Source: Cellvibrionaceae bacterium (GTDB lineage Bacteria; Pseudomonadota; Gammaproteobacteria; Pseudomonadales; Cellvibrionaceae). From it: a DNA stretch of 47,426 bases. Where the stretch lies: NCBI GenBank assembly GCA_021151525.1, contig JAGKXD010000020.1:1-47426 (forward strand), read 5' to 3'. The notes under the pieces are model-generated. The model was given only the letters and a program-made list of their open reading frames with translations. It did no database searches and was not told where the DNA came from. A program made the position numbers and the translations under genes. Positions 17,246-25,713 of the stretch are shown here, one piece after another (the stretch's first letter is position 1; each line of letters opens with the position of its first letter).

Positions 17246-17935
17246 TTAAATAAAATCGCGTTTTCTATTCTGGATATTGATGGCTATTAACAACATAAAG
17301 GCAGCAACCAATATCTGCACTGCAATAATGCCAACAGCGGTTGAATTCCAAACACTCACTGAGCCATATTTATAACGCTCAATGGGTTCGAGATAGGAAA
17401 TAACCCAAAGGTAAATAGGCGTGAACAATTCAAAGAAAAACATAGCCAGAATGGTGCGCCCGTAGGATTGATAGATAATACCCGTACTCAGGGTACCCAA
17501 GTAAGCGATAAAAATACCTATAAATACCATGACGATAAAAGGTACAGTTCCAACGGGAAGCACGCCCAACCCATAGGAAAAATAAAACGCAACTACCACC
17601 ATTAACAACCACAACAGTGAAAATACCGAGAGGTTTATGAATAATTTTGCCGCTGTAAATTCTTTTACGGTAACCGGAAGGCTCATAATAAAAATCTGCG
17701 TAGCTTTTTGCTTTTCTAATACTATGGTTTTCATCAGTAGCAACATTGCACAAGTGCACACAGGCGCAATTAATAAAGTAAAACCAATATTAGCAAAAGC
17801 CCAGATTGGCACGCGCCCAAATAACAAGCTTATAATTGCAATAGCCGCGACTATCATGACCGAAAAAATCAAGAGCATTTTGCGCATTATCAAAAAATCT
17901 TTTTTAACAAGTTGCGGAATAATTGAAGCACTCAT
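17246..17935 (-). CDS. ABC-2 type transporter permease
   Basis: A 229-aa membrane protein with six hydrophobic segments and the ABC2_membrane_2 layout; the coupling region reads LEKQKATQIFIMSLPVTVKEFTAAKL near residues 73-98. Its ATG overlaps the TGA of the ATPase gene by four bases, so translation is coupled. With the GntR regulator and ATPase it forms a YtrA/YtrB-like exporter operon, a type usually tied to cell-envelope stress or antimicrobial export; the substrate is unknown. Confidence 0.9.
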   Translation of the reverse strand: MSASIIPQLVKKDFLIMRKMLLIFSVMIVAAIAIISLLFGRVPIWAFANIGFTLLIAPVCTCAMLLLMKTIVLEKQKATQIFIMSLPVTVKEFTAAKLFINLSVFSLLWLLMVVVAFYFSYGLGVLPVGTVPFIVMVFIGIFIAYLGTLSTGIIYQSYGRTILAMFFFELFTPIYLWVISYLEPIERYKYGSVSVWNSTAVGIIAVQILVAAFMLLIAINIQNRKRDFI

Positions 17936-18876
17936 AGACTCACCTCCTTTTCGTTACCTGCGCTTTTATTAGCTGCTTTGGCACTGATAACATTTGCTAG
18001 AAATATTTCTTCCAGCGTTAGTCGTTCAATGGCATTTATTTGCAAGCCCGCATTCGTCAACTCTTCAGAAATTGAGCCTTCATAATTATTTACCGTAAGC
18101 GTGCACAAACGACCACTCTGTTGCATCTCTCTAATATTAGATAACGCTGGCAAAGGGATATTGTTCATATTGGTTAGACGTAACCTTCTCCAACCATCAA
18201 TAAAATCTTCTTTATTGCGCGACTCAATAATTCGGCCGCCGTAAATAAAGGTGATGTAATCTGAAATTTGTTCTACATCTAAAGTATTATGCGATGAAAA
18301 AATAACGGAATGAGTTTCGTCTTGAAGGCTGCTCATCATTTCATCAAGCACTTCTTTTCTTACTACTGGATCAAGCCCTGTTGTTGGCTCATCGAACACC
18401 AATAAATTGGGGCGACGCGCCAATGACAGCAGCAAAGTCGTTTTAACTCTTTGCCCATGCGAAAGTCCTTTTACTTTTTGATCTTTATTAAGATCGAGAC
18501 GGCGCAATAAATGTTTTGCGTATTCCGCATCCCATGAATTAAAAATAGACTTCACAAAATCCATGTGAAACTCTATGGTTTCCGTTTCGTAAAGTCGCAT
18601 ATCTTCAGCGACAAAACCTATTTTTCGTTTTGCCGCTAGCTGGTCGCTAGGCATAGCGTGACCTAACACATTAACTGATCCGCTATCAGGCCCAATCAAT
18701 CCCATTACAATTCGCAAGAGGGTAGATTTACCTGCGCCATTTGGCCCAACTAAACCCATGACAGTTCCTTGCTCAAAAGACAGATCAACATCGTGCAATT
18801 GAAAATGCGGATAATATTTTGAAATAGCTTTCAGCTCTATTGCCGGGGGCAAATCAATTGAATCAGCTAAGCTCAT
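17932..18876 (-). CDS. ABC transporter ATP-binding protein
   Basis: A 314-aa ATPase with Walker A GPNGAGKSTLL (about residues 44-54), Q-loop region FVAEDMRLYE, signature LSHGQ, Walker B LLVFDEP and switch His in SSHN. The non-canonical signature (LSHGQ for LSGGQ) occurs in this exporter subfamily. A C-terminal 90-residue accessory region follows the core. It is the middle gene of a three-gene operon, 14 bp after the GntR gene and overlapping the permease by 4 bp. Confidence 0.94.
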   Translation of the reverse strand: MSLADSIDLPPAIELKAISKYYPHFQLHDVDLSFEQGTVMGLVGPNGAGKSTLLRIVMGLIGPDSGSVNVLGHAMPSDQLAAKRKIGFVAEDMRLYETETIEFHMDFVKSIFNSWDAEYAKHLLRRLDLNKDQKVKGLSHGQRVKTTLLLSLARRPNLLVFDEPTTGLDPVVRKEVLDEMMSSLQDETHSVIFSSHNTLDVEQISDYITFIYGGRIIESRNKEDFIDGWRRLRLTNMNNIPLPALSNIREMQQSGRLCTLTVNNYEGSISEELTNAGLQINAIERLTLEEIFLANVISAKAANKSAGNEKEVSL

Positions 18877-18890
18877 TTTACTTTTCCTTA

Positions 18891-19256
18891 CTAAAGATAT
18901 TTTTTTAACATCTGCAAGAGTTCGTCTTCAGTTATCGCCAGCGAATTTGCCAATTTAGTGGCCTGCTGTAAGTGCTGAATTAATTCTTCTCGCTGCAGCG
19001 AATTCATATCGAGCGCTTCGCTCACCCAACTACCCTTGCCTTGCTGCGTCGCAATGACACCTTCGCGCTCCAATTCCAAATACGCACGCTTGATGGTGAT
19101 AATGCTTACCTTGGTTTCCGTTGCCAGCTCGCGAATAGAGGGTAACGGAGTGCCGGGCGGCCAATCACCCACGGCCACTCGCTGCGTAATTTGCTCCATG
19201 ATTTGTTGATACATAGGGCGCGTATCGGTTTGGGAAAACACGAAGTTATATTTCAT
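18891..19256 (-). CDS. GntR-family regulator, YtrA subfamily
   Basis: A 121-aa regulator with a GntR winged helix at about residues 10-78 (PMYQQIMEQITQRVAVGDW, then LPSIRELATETKVSIITIKRAYLELEREGVI) and only a short C-terminal helical extension. The lack of a large effector domain defines the YtrA subfamily, which is typically first in, and repressor of, an ABC-transporter operon, as here. The start at 19256 is an ATG; I could not identify its operator with confidence. Confidence 0.93.
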   Translation of the reverse strand: MKYNFVFSQTDTRPMYQQIMEQITQRVAVGDWPPGTPLPSIRELATETKVSIITIKRAYLELEREGVIATQQGKGSWVSEALDMNSLQREELIQHLQQATKLANSLAITEDELLQMLKKYL

Positions 19257-19355
19257 ATAGGCTAACTAATCTCGCAACGTAAAACTGGCGCAACAAAGGC
19301 TGAGGCGGAGTAAAGGAGCGACCAATACTACGCCTTGCTTGAACCTTCACTCACC

Positions 19356-19817
19356 TTATTTAGGCAATTGGTAATCAAATTTTTCCGTGCAGGGGAGTTC
19401 GCCGCCAACACCAGCGGGCTTGCATTTAAACGGCCCCTTGCCTTGAATTCCCAAGTACTTTCCTGTCCCACCAATAATTTGATTGATCCCTTCTGACGCA
19501 CCATTGGACGAGTAATCACCCGTGTATTGAACAAAAAACCTATCGCCATCTGCATCGCCAAAAGTGCAGAAGCCCATGCCCTTTCCTTGGCCACCCACCA
19601 TAAAGAAACTGCCAGAACAGTTAGCCGGCCCAAGATGCAGCGGCCCTTCACCTTTGTCGTTAAAAGCAGTCCCCGTCACCATCCCGGGCGCACCCGCACC
19701 TCTGAAGTTCGTGTGAATACTAATACTTCCAGACTTTGATAAAGATTCCGCAAAAGCACTTACAGCAAAAGCCCCAAGCGAAAACGCTATCGCCAATATC
19801 ACCATCAATTTTTTCAT
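19356..19817 (-). CDS. Small secreted protein of unknown function
   Basis: A 153-aa exported protein. The ATG at 19817 is chosen for its strong AGGAGG Shine-Dalgarno four bases upstream and the Sec signal that follows (MKKLMVILAIAFSLGAFA, cleavage near AFAES). The mature part is Gly-rich, with two Cys pairs (CSGS and GFCT; FKCK and LPCT) that may form disulfides. The closing GGTGKYLGIQGKG pattern recalls the small beta-barrel fold of allene-oxide-cyclase/dirigent-like proteins (inference from one motif). It is divergent from the GbsR-like regulator, with 191 bp between starts. Confidence 0.75.
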   Translation of the reverse strand: MKKLMVILAIAFSLGAFAVSAFAESLSKSGSISIHTNFRGAGAPGMVTGTAFNDKGEGPLHLGPANCSGSFFMVGGQGKGMGFCTFGDADGDRFFVQYTGDYSSNGASEGINQIIGGTGKYLGIQGKGPFKCKPAGVGGELPCTEKFDYQLPK

Positions 19818-19948
19818 ACACCCTCCTATTTTATATTCCCGCATTCCTATAGCAGCAAATGCACCTTGTACCACTCATAAAATTCAATATACACAGTATA
19901 CACACTTAACACAAAGGATCAACGGGTAGAATAAAAATTAAGCGCGCC

Positions 19949-19962
19949 TTGACCGAAATCAA
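19949..19962. promoter_or_regulatory. FNR/ANR-like box upstream of regulator-cydAB
   Basis: TTGACCGAAATCAA differs from the FNR/ANR consensus TTGAT-N4-ATCAA by one base. It directly abuts the palindrome at 19963-20004. An oxygen-responsive site ahead of cytochrome bd genes is biologically apt. Confidence 0.6.
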
Positions 19963-20004
19963 TAATTCCTGTAATTTCAGAAAATACTGAAATTACAGGA
20001 ATTA
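19963..20004. promoter_or_regulatory. Perfect 18-bp-arm palindrome overlapping the ribosome site of the GbsR-like gene
   Basis: Arms 19963-19980 and 19987-20004 are exact reverse complements around AAAATA. The right arm contains the AGGA Shine-Dalgarno (19997-20000), and the palindrome ends 4 bases before the ATG at 20009. It could be the operator for the encoded MarR/GbsR-type regulator (autorepression), a hairpin hiding the ribosome site, or both. Confidence 0.75.
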
Positions 20005-20008
20005 AGAA

Positions 20009-20557
20009 ATGACCAAAAACCTCACTCCAATGATCCAATCCTGCGTCATGCATTTTGGTGAGATGGGCAGCCGCTGGGGAATCAACCGCACCGTTGGGCA
20101 AATGTATGCACTTATCGTCCTCAACAAAGAACCTTTGTGCGCCGATGATATTGCAGAAGCCTTAGGATTTTCGCGCTCCAATGTGAGCATGGGGATTAAA
20201 GAATTGCTGTCATGGGAGCTGATTAAACTTCAGCATTTACCGGGAGAGCGCCGCGAATTTTATTCAGCGCCGGGCGATGTTTGGGACATCGCCAAAATCT
20301 TGATTGAGCAAAGACGCAAACGCGAAATTGACCCCACCCTTTCAACCCTGCGCAATCTTTTAATTGAAAGCCCCGCCAACAGCGAAGAGGAATACGCGCA
20401 AGAGCGTATGCGCGAAATGCATGAGCTGATTGAAATGTTGACGCTTTGGACGAGCGAAATTCAACGTTTGGATTCCGCTAAGTTAGGCAAACTGCTGAAA
20501 CTCGGCAGCAATATAGGTAAGGTCTTAGACATGAAAGACAAATTGCTGGGCCGCTAA
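20009..20557 (+). CDS. GbsR/MarR-family transcriptional regulator
   Basis: A 182-aa DNA-binding protein. The N-terminal helices (MIQSCVMHFGEMGSRWGINRTVGQMYALIVL) and winged helix (DDIAEALGFSRSNVSMGIKELLSW, about residues 50-75) match the GbsR subgroup of MarR-like regulators; a helical C-terminal dimerisation region follows. In the wider family GbsR controls choline/betaine genes, but here the downstream genes are cydAB. It is first in the operon: 39 bp separate its stop from cydA. The perfect palindrome in front of its ATG is the likely autoregulatory operator. Confidence 0.88.
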   Translation: MTKNLTPMIQSCVMHFGEMGSRWGINRTVGQMYALIVLNKEPLCADDIAEALGFSRSNVSMGIKELLSWELIKLQHLPGERREFYSAPGDVWDIAKILIEQRRKREIDPTLSTLRNLLIESPANSEEEYAQERMREMHELIEMLTLWTSEIQRLDSAKLGKLLKLGSNIGKVLDMKDKLLGR

Positions 20558-20596
20558 ACATTTGCAGAAATAGTTCGCAACACCGAGGTAATATCC

Positions 20597-21961
20597 ATGA
20601 TAGACACCCTAATTCTTTCACGCATACAGTTCGCAGCAAATATTTCGTTTCATATTTTATTTCCCACCATCACCATTGCGCTCTGCTGGTTTTTATTATT
20701 TTTTAAAATCCAATACAACCGCACTAACGACGAAGTTTGGATGCGCATTTATCGTTTCTGGGTAAAAATTTTTGCACTGACGTTTGCGCTGGGTGTTGTG
20801 AGTGGCATCACCATGAGTTTTCAATTCGGCACTAACTGGCCAGGCTATATGAAAACGGTAGGTAATATTGCGGGGCCTCTACTCGGTTACGAAGTGCTCA
20901 CTGCATTTTTTCTGGAAGCAACTTTTTTAGGGATTATGTTATTCGGCATCAATCGTGTTTCAAATCGCATTCATACGCTCGCGACTTTTTTAGTGGCATT
21001 TGGCACCAGCATGTCGGCCTTTTGGATTATCGCACTCAACTCGTGGATGCAAACTCCCGCAGGTTATGAAATGCGCGATGGCGTTGCACACCCCGTTGAT
21101 TGGATTGCGATTATTTTTAATCCATCCATGCCTTATCGTTTAGCGCATATGCTTACTGCATCGGGCATTACTGCTGGTTTTTTAATTGCGGGGATTTCTG
21201 CCTACAGAATTTTAAACGATGACCACAAACCTGCACCGCGCCGCGCCTTAAAAGCTTCGGTATTTGCTTTGGCTTTTTTGGTTCCCTTACAAGCATTACT
21301 TGGAGATATGCACGGATTAAATACGTTGCATCACCAACCTGCAAAAATTGCAGCTATGGAAAGTGTGTGGCACACAGAGAAAGGCGCACCCTTAATTTTA
21401 TTTGCAGTACCCGATCAAAAAACAGAAAGCAATTTGTATTCAATTGAAATTCCGCGCGGCGCAAGTTTAATTTTGGGACACGACATCAATGCCGAAATTA
21501 AAGGACTCAACGAATTTAAAGATGCTCACCCACCCGTTAAACCCGTTTTCTATGGTTTCAGAATTATGGTCGGCATAGGTTTGTTGATGTTATTAGTGGT
21601 GTGGGCAGGCGCTTGGCACTATTGGCATAAAAAAGAATTACCGCACTTTATGCTAAAAGTATTTTTAGCCATGACTTTTTCCGGTTGGATTGCAACTCTT
21701 GCTGGCTGGTACGTTACTGAAATTGGTCGCCAACCTTATTTGGTCACCGGCATTTTAAAAACAGCAGATGCCGTTACCCAATTACCGGCACACAATGTAG
21801 GCACATCATTAACACTTTATTTATTGCTTTATGCGTTTTTATTAACGGCTTACATTCGCACATTATTTGTAATGGCTCGCAAAGCCATTCTGGTTGATAG
21901 ACCCGAAGACATAAAAAGCTTGCAAGAAAAAATCCACGAAACCGAAAGCGCGCCCGTATAA
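20597..21961 (+). CDS. cydA: Cytochrome bd-type quinol oxidase subunit I (CIO-like, short Q-loop)
   Basis: A 454-aa inner-membrane subunit that oxidises quinol and carries the haems that reduce O2. About nine TM helices; His19 in the N-terminal FAANISFHILFP is the conserved haem ligand, and GWYVTEIGRQPYLVTG near residue 372 is invariant in the family. With 454 residues it lacks the long Q-loop insertion of E. coli CydA (522 aa) and resembles the cyanide-insensitive oxidase CioA branch. The ATG has GAGG upstream. Followed 16 bp later by subunit II; with the regulator it forms a three-gene operon behind an FNR/ANR-like box. Confidence 0.95.
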   Translation: MIDTLILSRIQFAANISFHILFPTITIALCWFLLFFKIQYNRTNDEVWMRIYRFWVKIFALTFALGVVSGITMSFQFGTNWPGYMKTVGNIAGPLLGYEVLTAFFLEATFLGIMLFGINRVSNRIHTLATFLVAFGTSMSAFWIIALNSWMQTPAGYEMRDGVAHPVDWIAIIFNPSMPYRLAHMLTASGITAGFLIAGISAYRILNDDHKPAPRRALKASVFALAFLVPLQALLGDMHGLNTLHHQPAKIAAMESVWHTEKGAPLILFAVPDQKTESNLYSIEIPRGASLILGHDINAEIKGLNEFKDAHPPVKPVFYGFRIMVGIGLLMLLVVWAGAWHYWHKKELPHFMLKVFLAMTFSGWIATLAGWYVTEIGRQPYLVTGILKTADAVTQLPAHNVGTSLTLYLLLYAFLLTAYIRTLFVMARKAILVDRPEDIKSLQEKIHETESAPV

Positions 21962-21977
21962 ACCGGAGGATTTTAAA

Positions 21978-22994
21978 ATGACAACAACTTTGTTAACAGG
22001 CGAAGCCTACTGGTTACCCGTTATTTTTATCGGGCTTATGGGCTTGGCATTTTTTCTCTACGCCATTTTGGATGGTTACGATTTAGGCGTAGGAATTTTA
22101 TTACCCAAAGATTCTGAACCACAACGCGACATGATGATTGCTTCCATAGGCCCATTTTGGGATGCCAACGAAACTTGGCTTGTACTCGGCGCAGGCATTT
22201 TATTAATTGCATTCCCGCAAGCGCACAGTTTGGTTTTATACAATTTATATTTGCCAATTGCTGCCATGTTGATTGGGTTAATTTTGCGCGGTGTTTCTTT
22301 TGATTTTCGCGCAAAAGCACCGGAAGACCACAAAGCCGTTTGGGACTATACCTTCAAAGCCGGTTCAATTATTGCCACACTCGCACAAGGTTACATGCTT
22401 GGCAGTTATGTGATGGGCTTTGAGCACAGCCTACCCGCTTATTTATTTTCTGCATTGAGTGCCGTATGTGTAACGGCGGGCTACAGTTTTATTGGCGCAG
22501 CATGGTTAGTGTTTAAAACTGAAGGGGATTTGCAGTTACGCGCGGCACGCTGGGCGCGCAAATGTGGTTGGTTGACCGCATTGGGAATCGCAACTGTCTC
22601 AATTGTGAACCCACTGCTCAGCCACACAATTTTCGATAAATGGTTTGGCAGTGCCATGGTTATTTTATTGTTATTTATCCCCATTTTTTGCGCGGTGTTA
22701 TTTTTTATTGTGGATCGCTACCTTGCGCATTTCCCGCACGATAAAGATTTCGGTTCATGGATTCCTATTGTATGCATCGCCATGATTTTCTTATTGTGTT
22801 TTATCGGGCTCGCTTACAGCTTTTTTCCTTATGTTGTGCCAAACAGCATGGATATTTGGCAATCTGCCAGCGCGCCTGAATCACTAAAATTTATTCTTTA
22901 CGGCGTCATCATTGTATTGCCTACAATTATCGCCTACTCCATTTACTCCTATTCAGTTTTTTCCGGTAAAGCAACACACTTGCGTTACTACTAA
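21978..22994 (+). CDS. cydB: Cytochrome bd-type quinol oxidase subunit II
   Basis: A 338-aa inner-membrane partner of subunit I, with eight to nine TM helices. The opening YAILDGYDLGVGILLP and DANETWLVLGAGILLIAFP (about residues 27-78) are the signature segments of CydB/CioB. Start with a GGAGG site (21964-21968). No small CydX-like frame is evident after the stop; the operon ends in the terminator at 23049-23074. Confidence 0.95.
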   Translation: MTTTLLTGEAYWLPVIFIGLMGLAFFLYAILDGYDLGVGILLPKDSEPQRDMMIASIGPFWDANETWLVLGAGILLIAFPQAHSLVLYNLYLPIAAMLIGLILRGVSFDFRAKAPEDHKAVWDYTFKAGSIIATLAQGYMLGSYVMGFEHSLPAYLFSALSAVCVTAGYSFIGAAWLVFKTEGDLQLRAARWARKCGWLTALGIATVSIVNPLLSHTIFDKWFGSAMVILLLFIPIFCAVLFFIVDRYLAHFPHDKDFGSWIPIVCIAMIFLLCFIGLAYSFFPYVVPNSMDIWQSASAPESLKFILYGVIIVLPTIIAYSIYSYSVFSGKATHLRYY

Positions 22995-23048
22995 ATTTCA
23001 TTTTTATTTCAGTTCTCTTTATTTCAATAGCAGTTGATCAAACCTTGC

Positions 23049-23074
23049 GCCCAGCATTCGCTGGGCTTTTTTTT
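23049..23074 (+). terminator. Intrinsic terminator of the cydAB operon
   Basis: GCCCAGC and GCTGGGC pair (7 bp) around ATTC, followed by eight T. Confidence 0.93.
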
Positions 23075-23189
23075 GACACACGTGCTTGCCCGTAACAAAA
23101 GCATCATCAAATCGTCTAATTCCCGCCACTTTTTAGTAACAACCGCTCTCTAAGATGCTCCCGACTTAAACCATAACCGGGAGATTCAC

Positions 23190-25703
23190 ATGGAATTTTT
23201 AGGCTTAAAAAAATTAACGCTGGCATTCGCATGCGTCATAGCAAGTGTTGGTGCATCAGCCGATCTTTATTTTTCTGAATACGTTGAAGGCTCAAGCAAC
23301 AACAAAGCGCTGGAAATTTATAACAACAGCAATAGCGCCGTGAATCTCAGCGGTTACAAAGTAGAAATGTATTTCAACGGCAGCACCAGCGTAGGTTTAA
23401 CCATTAATTTAACCGGTTCGGTTCCTGCACAAGGTACGTTTGTACTCGCTCACGCCAGTGCCAATAGCACAATTCTCGCGAGTGCAAATCAAACTAACAG
23501 CGCAAGCTGGTACAACGGCGATGACGCAATCCTATTAAAAAATGGCTCCACAATTATCGATTCTATTGGCCAAGTAGGTGTAGACCCAGGCACTGAATGG
23601 GGCACGGGATTAACGAGCACTGCCGACAATACGTTGCGCCGCAAAACCTCCATCACTACCGGCAGAACAGCTGCTACAAGTTCGTTTGATCCAAGCCTAG
23701 AGTGGGATGGTTTTGCAACAGACACTTTTGACAATCTTGGCACTTATCAAGGCAGCAACAATGGTAGCGGCAATGGAAACGGCAGCGGCAATCAGTCCAA
23801 TGCCTGCGGTGCAGCCAGCACATTAATTTCCGCTATTCAGGGCAGCGGCAGTGCGAGCCCACTCGCGGGTAGCAATGTCAGCGTTGAAGCTATTGTTGTG
23901 GCGAGCTTTCAAGCTAGCGGCCAAATTGGTGGTTTCTTTTTGCAAGAGCCCGACAACCTTGCCGACAATAATCCTGCAACATCAGAAGGCATTTACGTAG
24001 CCAGCACTACACCTGTATCCGTAGGCGACAAAGTGCGCGTAAACGGCACAGTTGCAGAGACTTTTGATTTAACACAAATCACACCAACGAGCGTGAGTGT
24101 TTGCGCCAGCAATCAACCTTTACCCACTGCAACCGCTATCGCCCTGCCCCTAGCAACCGTCAATGATTTTGAAGCAGTAGAAGGCATGTTAGTGACAGTA
24201 CCGCAAACCTTAACCGTGAACGAAACTTACGGACTTGGCCGCTACGGACAAGTTTTGTTAGCCGATGGTCGCTTACCACAACCAACAAATGTAGTTAGTC
24301 CAGGCGCAGCCGCAATTGCGCAGCAAGCGCAAAATAATTTAAATAAATTATTATTGGATGACGCCAGCAATGTGCAAAATCCTGATCCAGTTATTTTTCC
24401 GGCACCCGGCTTATCTGCAACTAATCCATTGCGCAGCGGCGATACAGTAACGGGCTTAACTGGCGTTATGACTTATGATTTCGGTGCCTATCGTTTGCTT
24501 CCAACTCTTACGCCTAATTTTGTAAAAACTAACACTCGCACTACCGCGCCTAAAATTGCGGCCAATGCAAATTTAAAAGTTGCCAGCTTTAACGTGCTTA
24601 ATTTCTTTAATGGCAATGGTGTTGGCGGTGGCTTCCCCACAGCGCGCGGCGCAAATACAGCAATGGAATTTGCTCGCCAAAAAGCAAAAATTGTTAGCGC
24701 ATTAGTTGGTTTGAATGCTGATGTTATTGGTTTACTAGAATTGGAAAACGATGGTTACGATACTTATTCTGCAATCGCTGAATTAACCGCTGCACTCAAC
24801 ACCGCAACAGGCAGTAATCAATGGACTTATATTAACCCCGGCTTAAGCAAAGTGGGCACAGATGAAATTGCTGTTGGCATGATCTATCGTAAAGATCGCG
24901 CAACTGCGATTGGCCAAACCGCTATTTTAGATTCCAGCGTAGAACCTTTATTTATCGACACCAAAAATCGTCCAACGCTGGCACAAAGTTTCCGCGCAAC
25001 CCAAGGCCGCGGTGTAATTACAATTGCGATTAACCATTTAAAATCCAAAGGTTCTGACTGCAATGATTTGGGCGATATGGACACTGGCGATGGCCAAGGC
25101 AATTGCAATATCACCCGCACTAACGCCGCACAAGCCTTGGTAAGTTGGCTTTCACGCAAACCTACCGGCGTAAACGATGGCGATTTCCTGATTATCGGTG
25201 ACCTCAACTCCTACGCGAAAGAAGACCCCATTAGCAAAATTACTAACGCAGGCTATACAGATTTAATTCAAAAGTTTGGTGGCGCCGGCGCTTACTCTTA
25301 TGTGTTTGATGGACAAGCAGGTTACCTCGATCATGGCCTTGCAAGTAAATCACTCGCAGCCCAAGTTTTGGATGCTGCTGATTGGCACATCAACGCCGAC
25401 GAACCTATTAGCCTCGATTACAACACTGAATTTAAATCTGCTGCGCAAATTAATAGTTTCTACGCAAGCGATGCTTATCGCTCATCTGATCACGATCCTT
25501 TAGTGATTTCGCTAAAATTAATTACTGATCTGGATGGCGACGGCGATGTTGATAGCGACGATATCAAGATTGTCACAAATGCACTGAATACTGTCGCGTC
25601 AGCACTGGATCAACGCGATGTAAATGGCGACGGAATCATCAACGCCCTCGATGCCCGCGCACTGACTTTGCAATGCACTCGTCCTGCATGCGCAACTAAA
25701 TAA
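23190..25703 (+). CDS. Secreted ExeM/NucH-like extracellular nuclease with C-terminal dockerin-like module
   Basis: An 837-aa exported protein. The GGGAG site lies seven bases before the ATG and a Sec signal ends near residue 24 (VGASA). Domains: lamin-tail domain about 25-150 (YFSEYVEGSSNNKALEIYN), Gly/Asn/Ser linker about 185-205, OB-fold-like region about 210-440, and an endonuclease/exonuclease/phosphatase domain about 455-775. Catalytic segments visible are FNVLNFF, LLELENDG, INHLKSKGSDC, GDLNSY and SDHDPLV. The last 58 residues form two EF-hand-like loops (780-791 and 810-821, Asp/Asn at positions 1,3,5,9,12), the duplicated calcium-loop pattern of type I dockerins. Related Shewanella/Vibrio nucleases often end in a GlyGly-CTERM sorting tail instead. 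It likely degrades extracellular DNA. The cohesin-like gene follows after 10 bp. Confidence 0.9.
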   Translation: MEFLGLKKLTLAFACVIASVGASADLYFSEYVEGSSNNKALEIYNNSNSAVNLSGYKVEMYFNGSTSVGLTINLTGSVPAQGTFVLAHASANSTILASANQTNSASWYNGDDAILLKNGSTIIDSIGQVGVDPGTEWGTGLTSTADNTLRRKTSITTGRTAATSSFDPSLEWDGFATDTFDNLGTYQGSNNGSGNGNGSGNQSNACGAASTLISAIQGSGSASPLAGSNVSVEAIVVASFQASGQIGGFFLQEPDNLADNNPATSEGIYVASTTPVSVGDKVRVNGTVAETFDLTQITPTSVSVCASNQPLPTATAIALPLATVNDFEAVEGMLVTVPQTLTVNETYGLGRYGQVLLADGRLPQPTNVVSPGAAAIAQQAQNNLNKLLLDDASNVQNPDPVIFPAPGLSATNPLRSGDTVTGLTGVMTYDFGAYRLLPTLTPNFVKTNTRTTAPKIAANANLKVASFNVLNFFNGNGVGGGFPTARGANTAMEFARQKAKIVSALVGLNADVIGLLELENDGYDTYSAIAELTAALNTATGSNQWTYINPGLSKVGTDEIAVGMIYRKDRATAIGQTAILDSSVEPLFIDTKNRPTLAQSFRATQGRGVITIAINHLKSKGSDCNDLGDMDTGDGQGNCNITRTNAAQALVSWLSRKPTGVNDGDFLIIGDLNSYAKEDPISKITNAGYTDLIQKFGGAGAYSYVFDGQAGYLDHGLASKSLAAQVLDAADWHINADEPISLDYNTEFKSAAQINSFYASDAYRSSDHDPLVISLKLITDLDGDGDVDSDDIKIVTNALNTVASALDQRDVNGDGIINALDARALTLQCTRPACATK

Positions 25704-25713
25704 GGAGTTCAAC

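Noticed and set aside
19888..19904. Tandem TATACACA repeats upstream of the small secreted protein
   Set aside because: Too short and AT-rich to separate from an ordinary promoter region.
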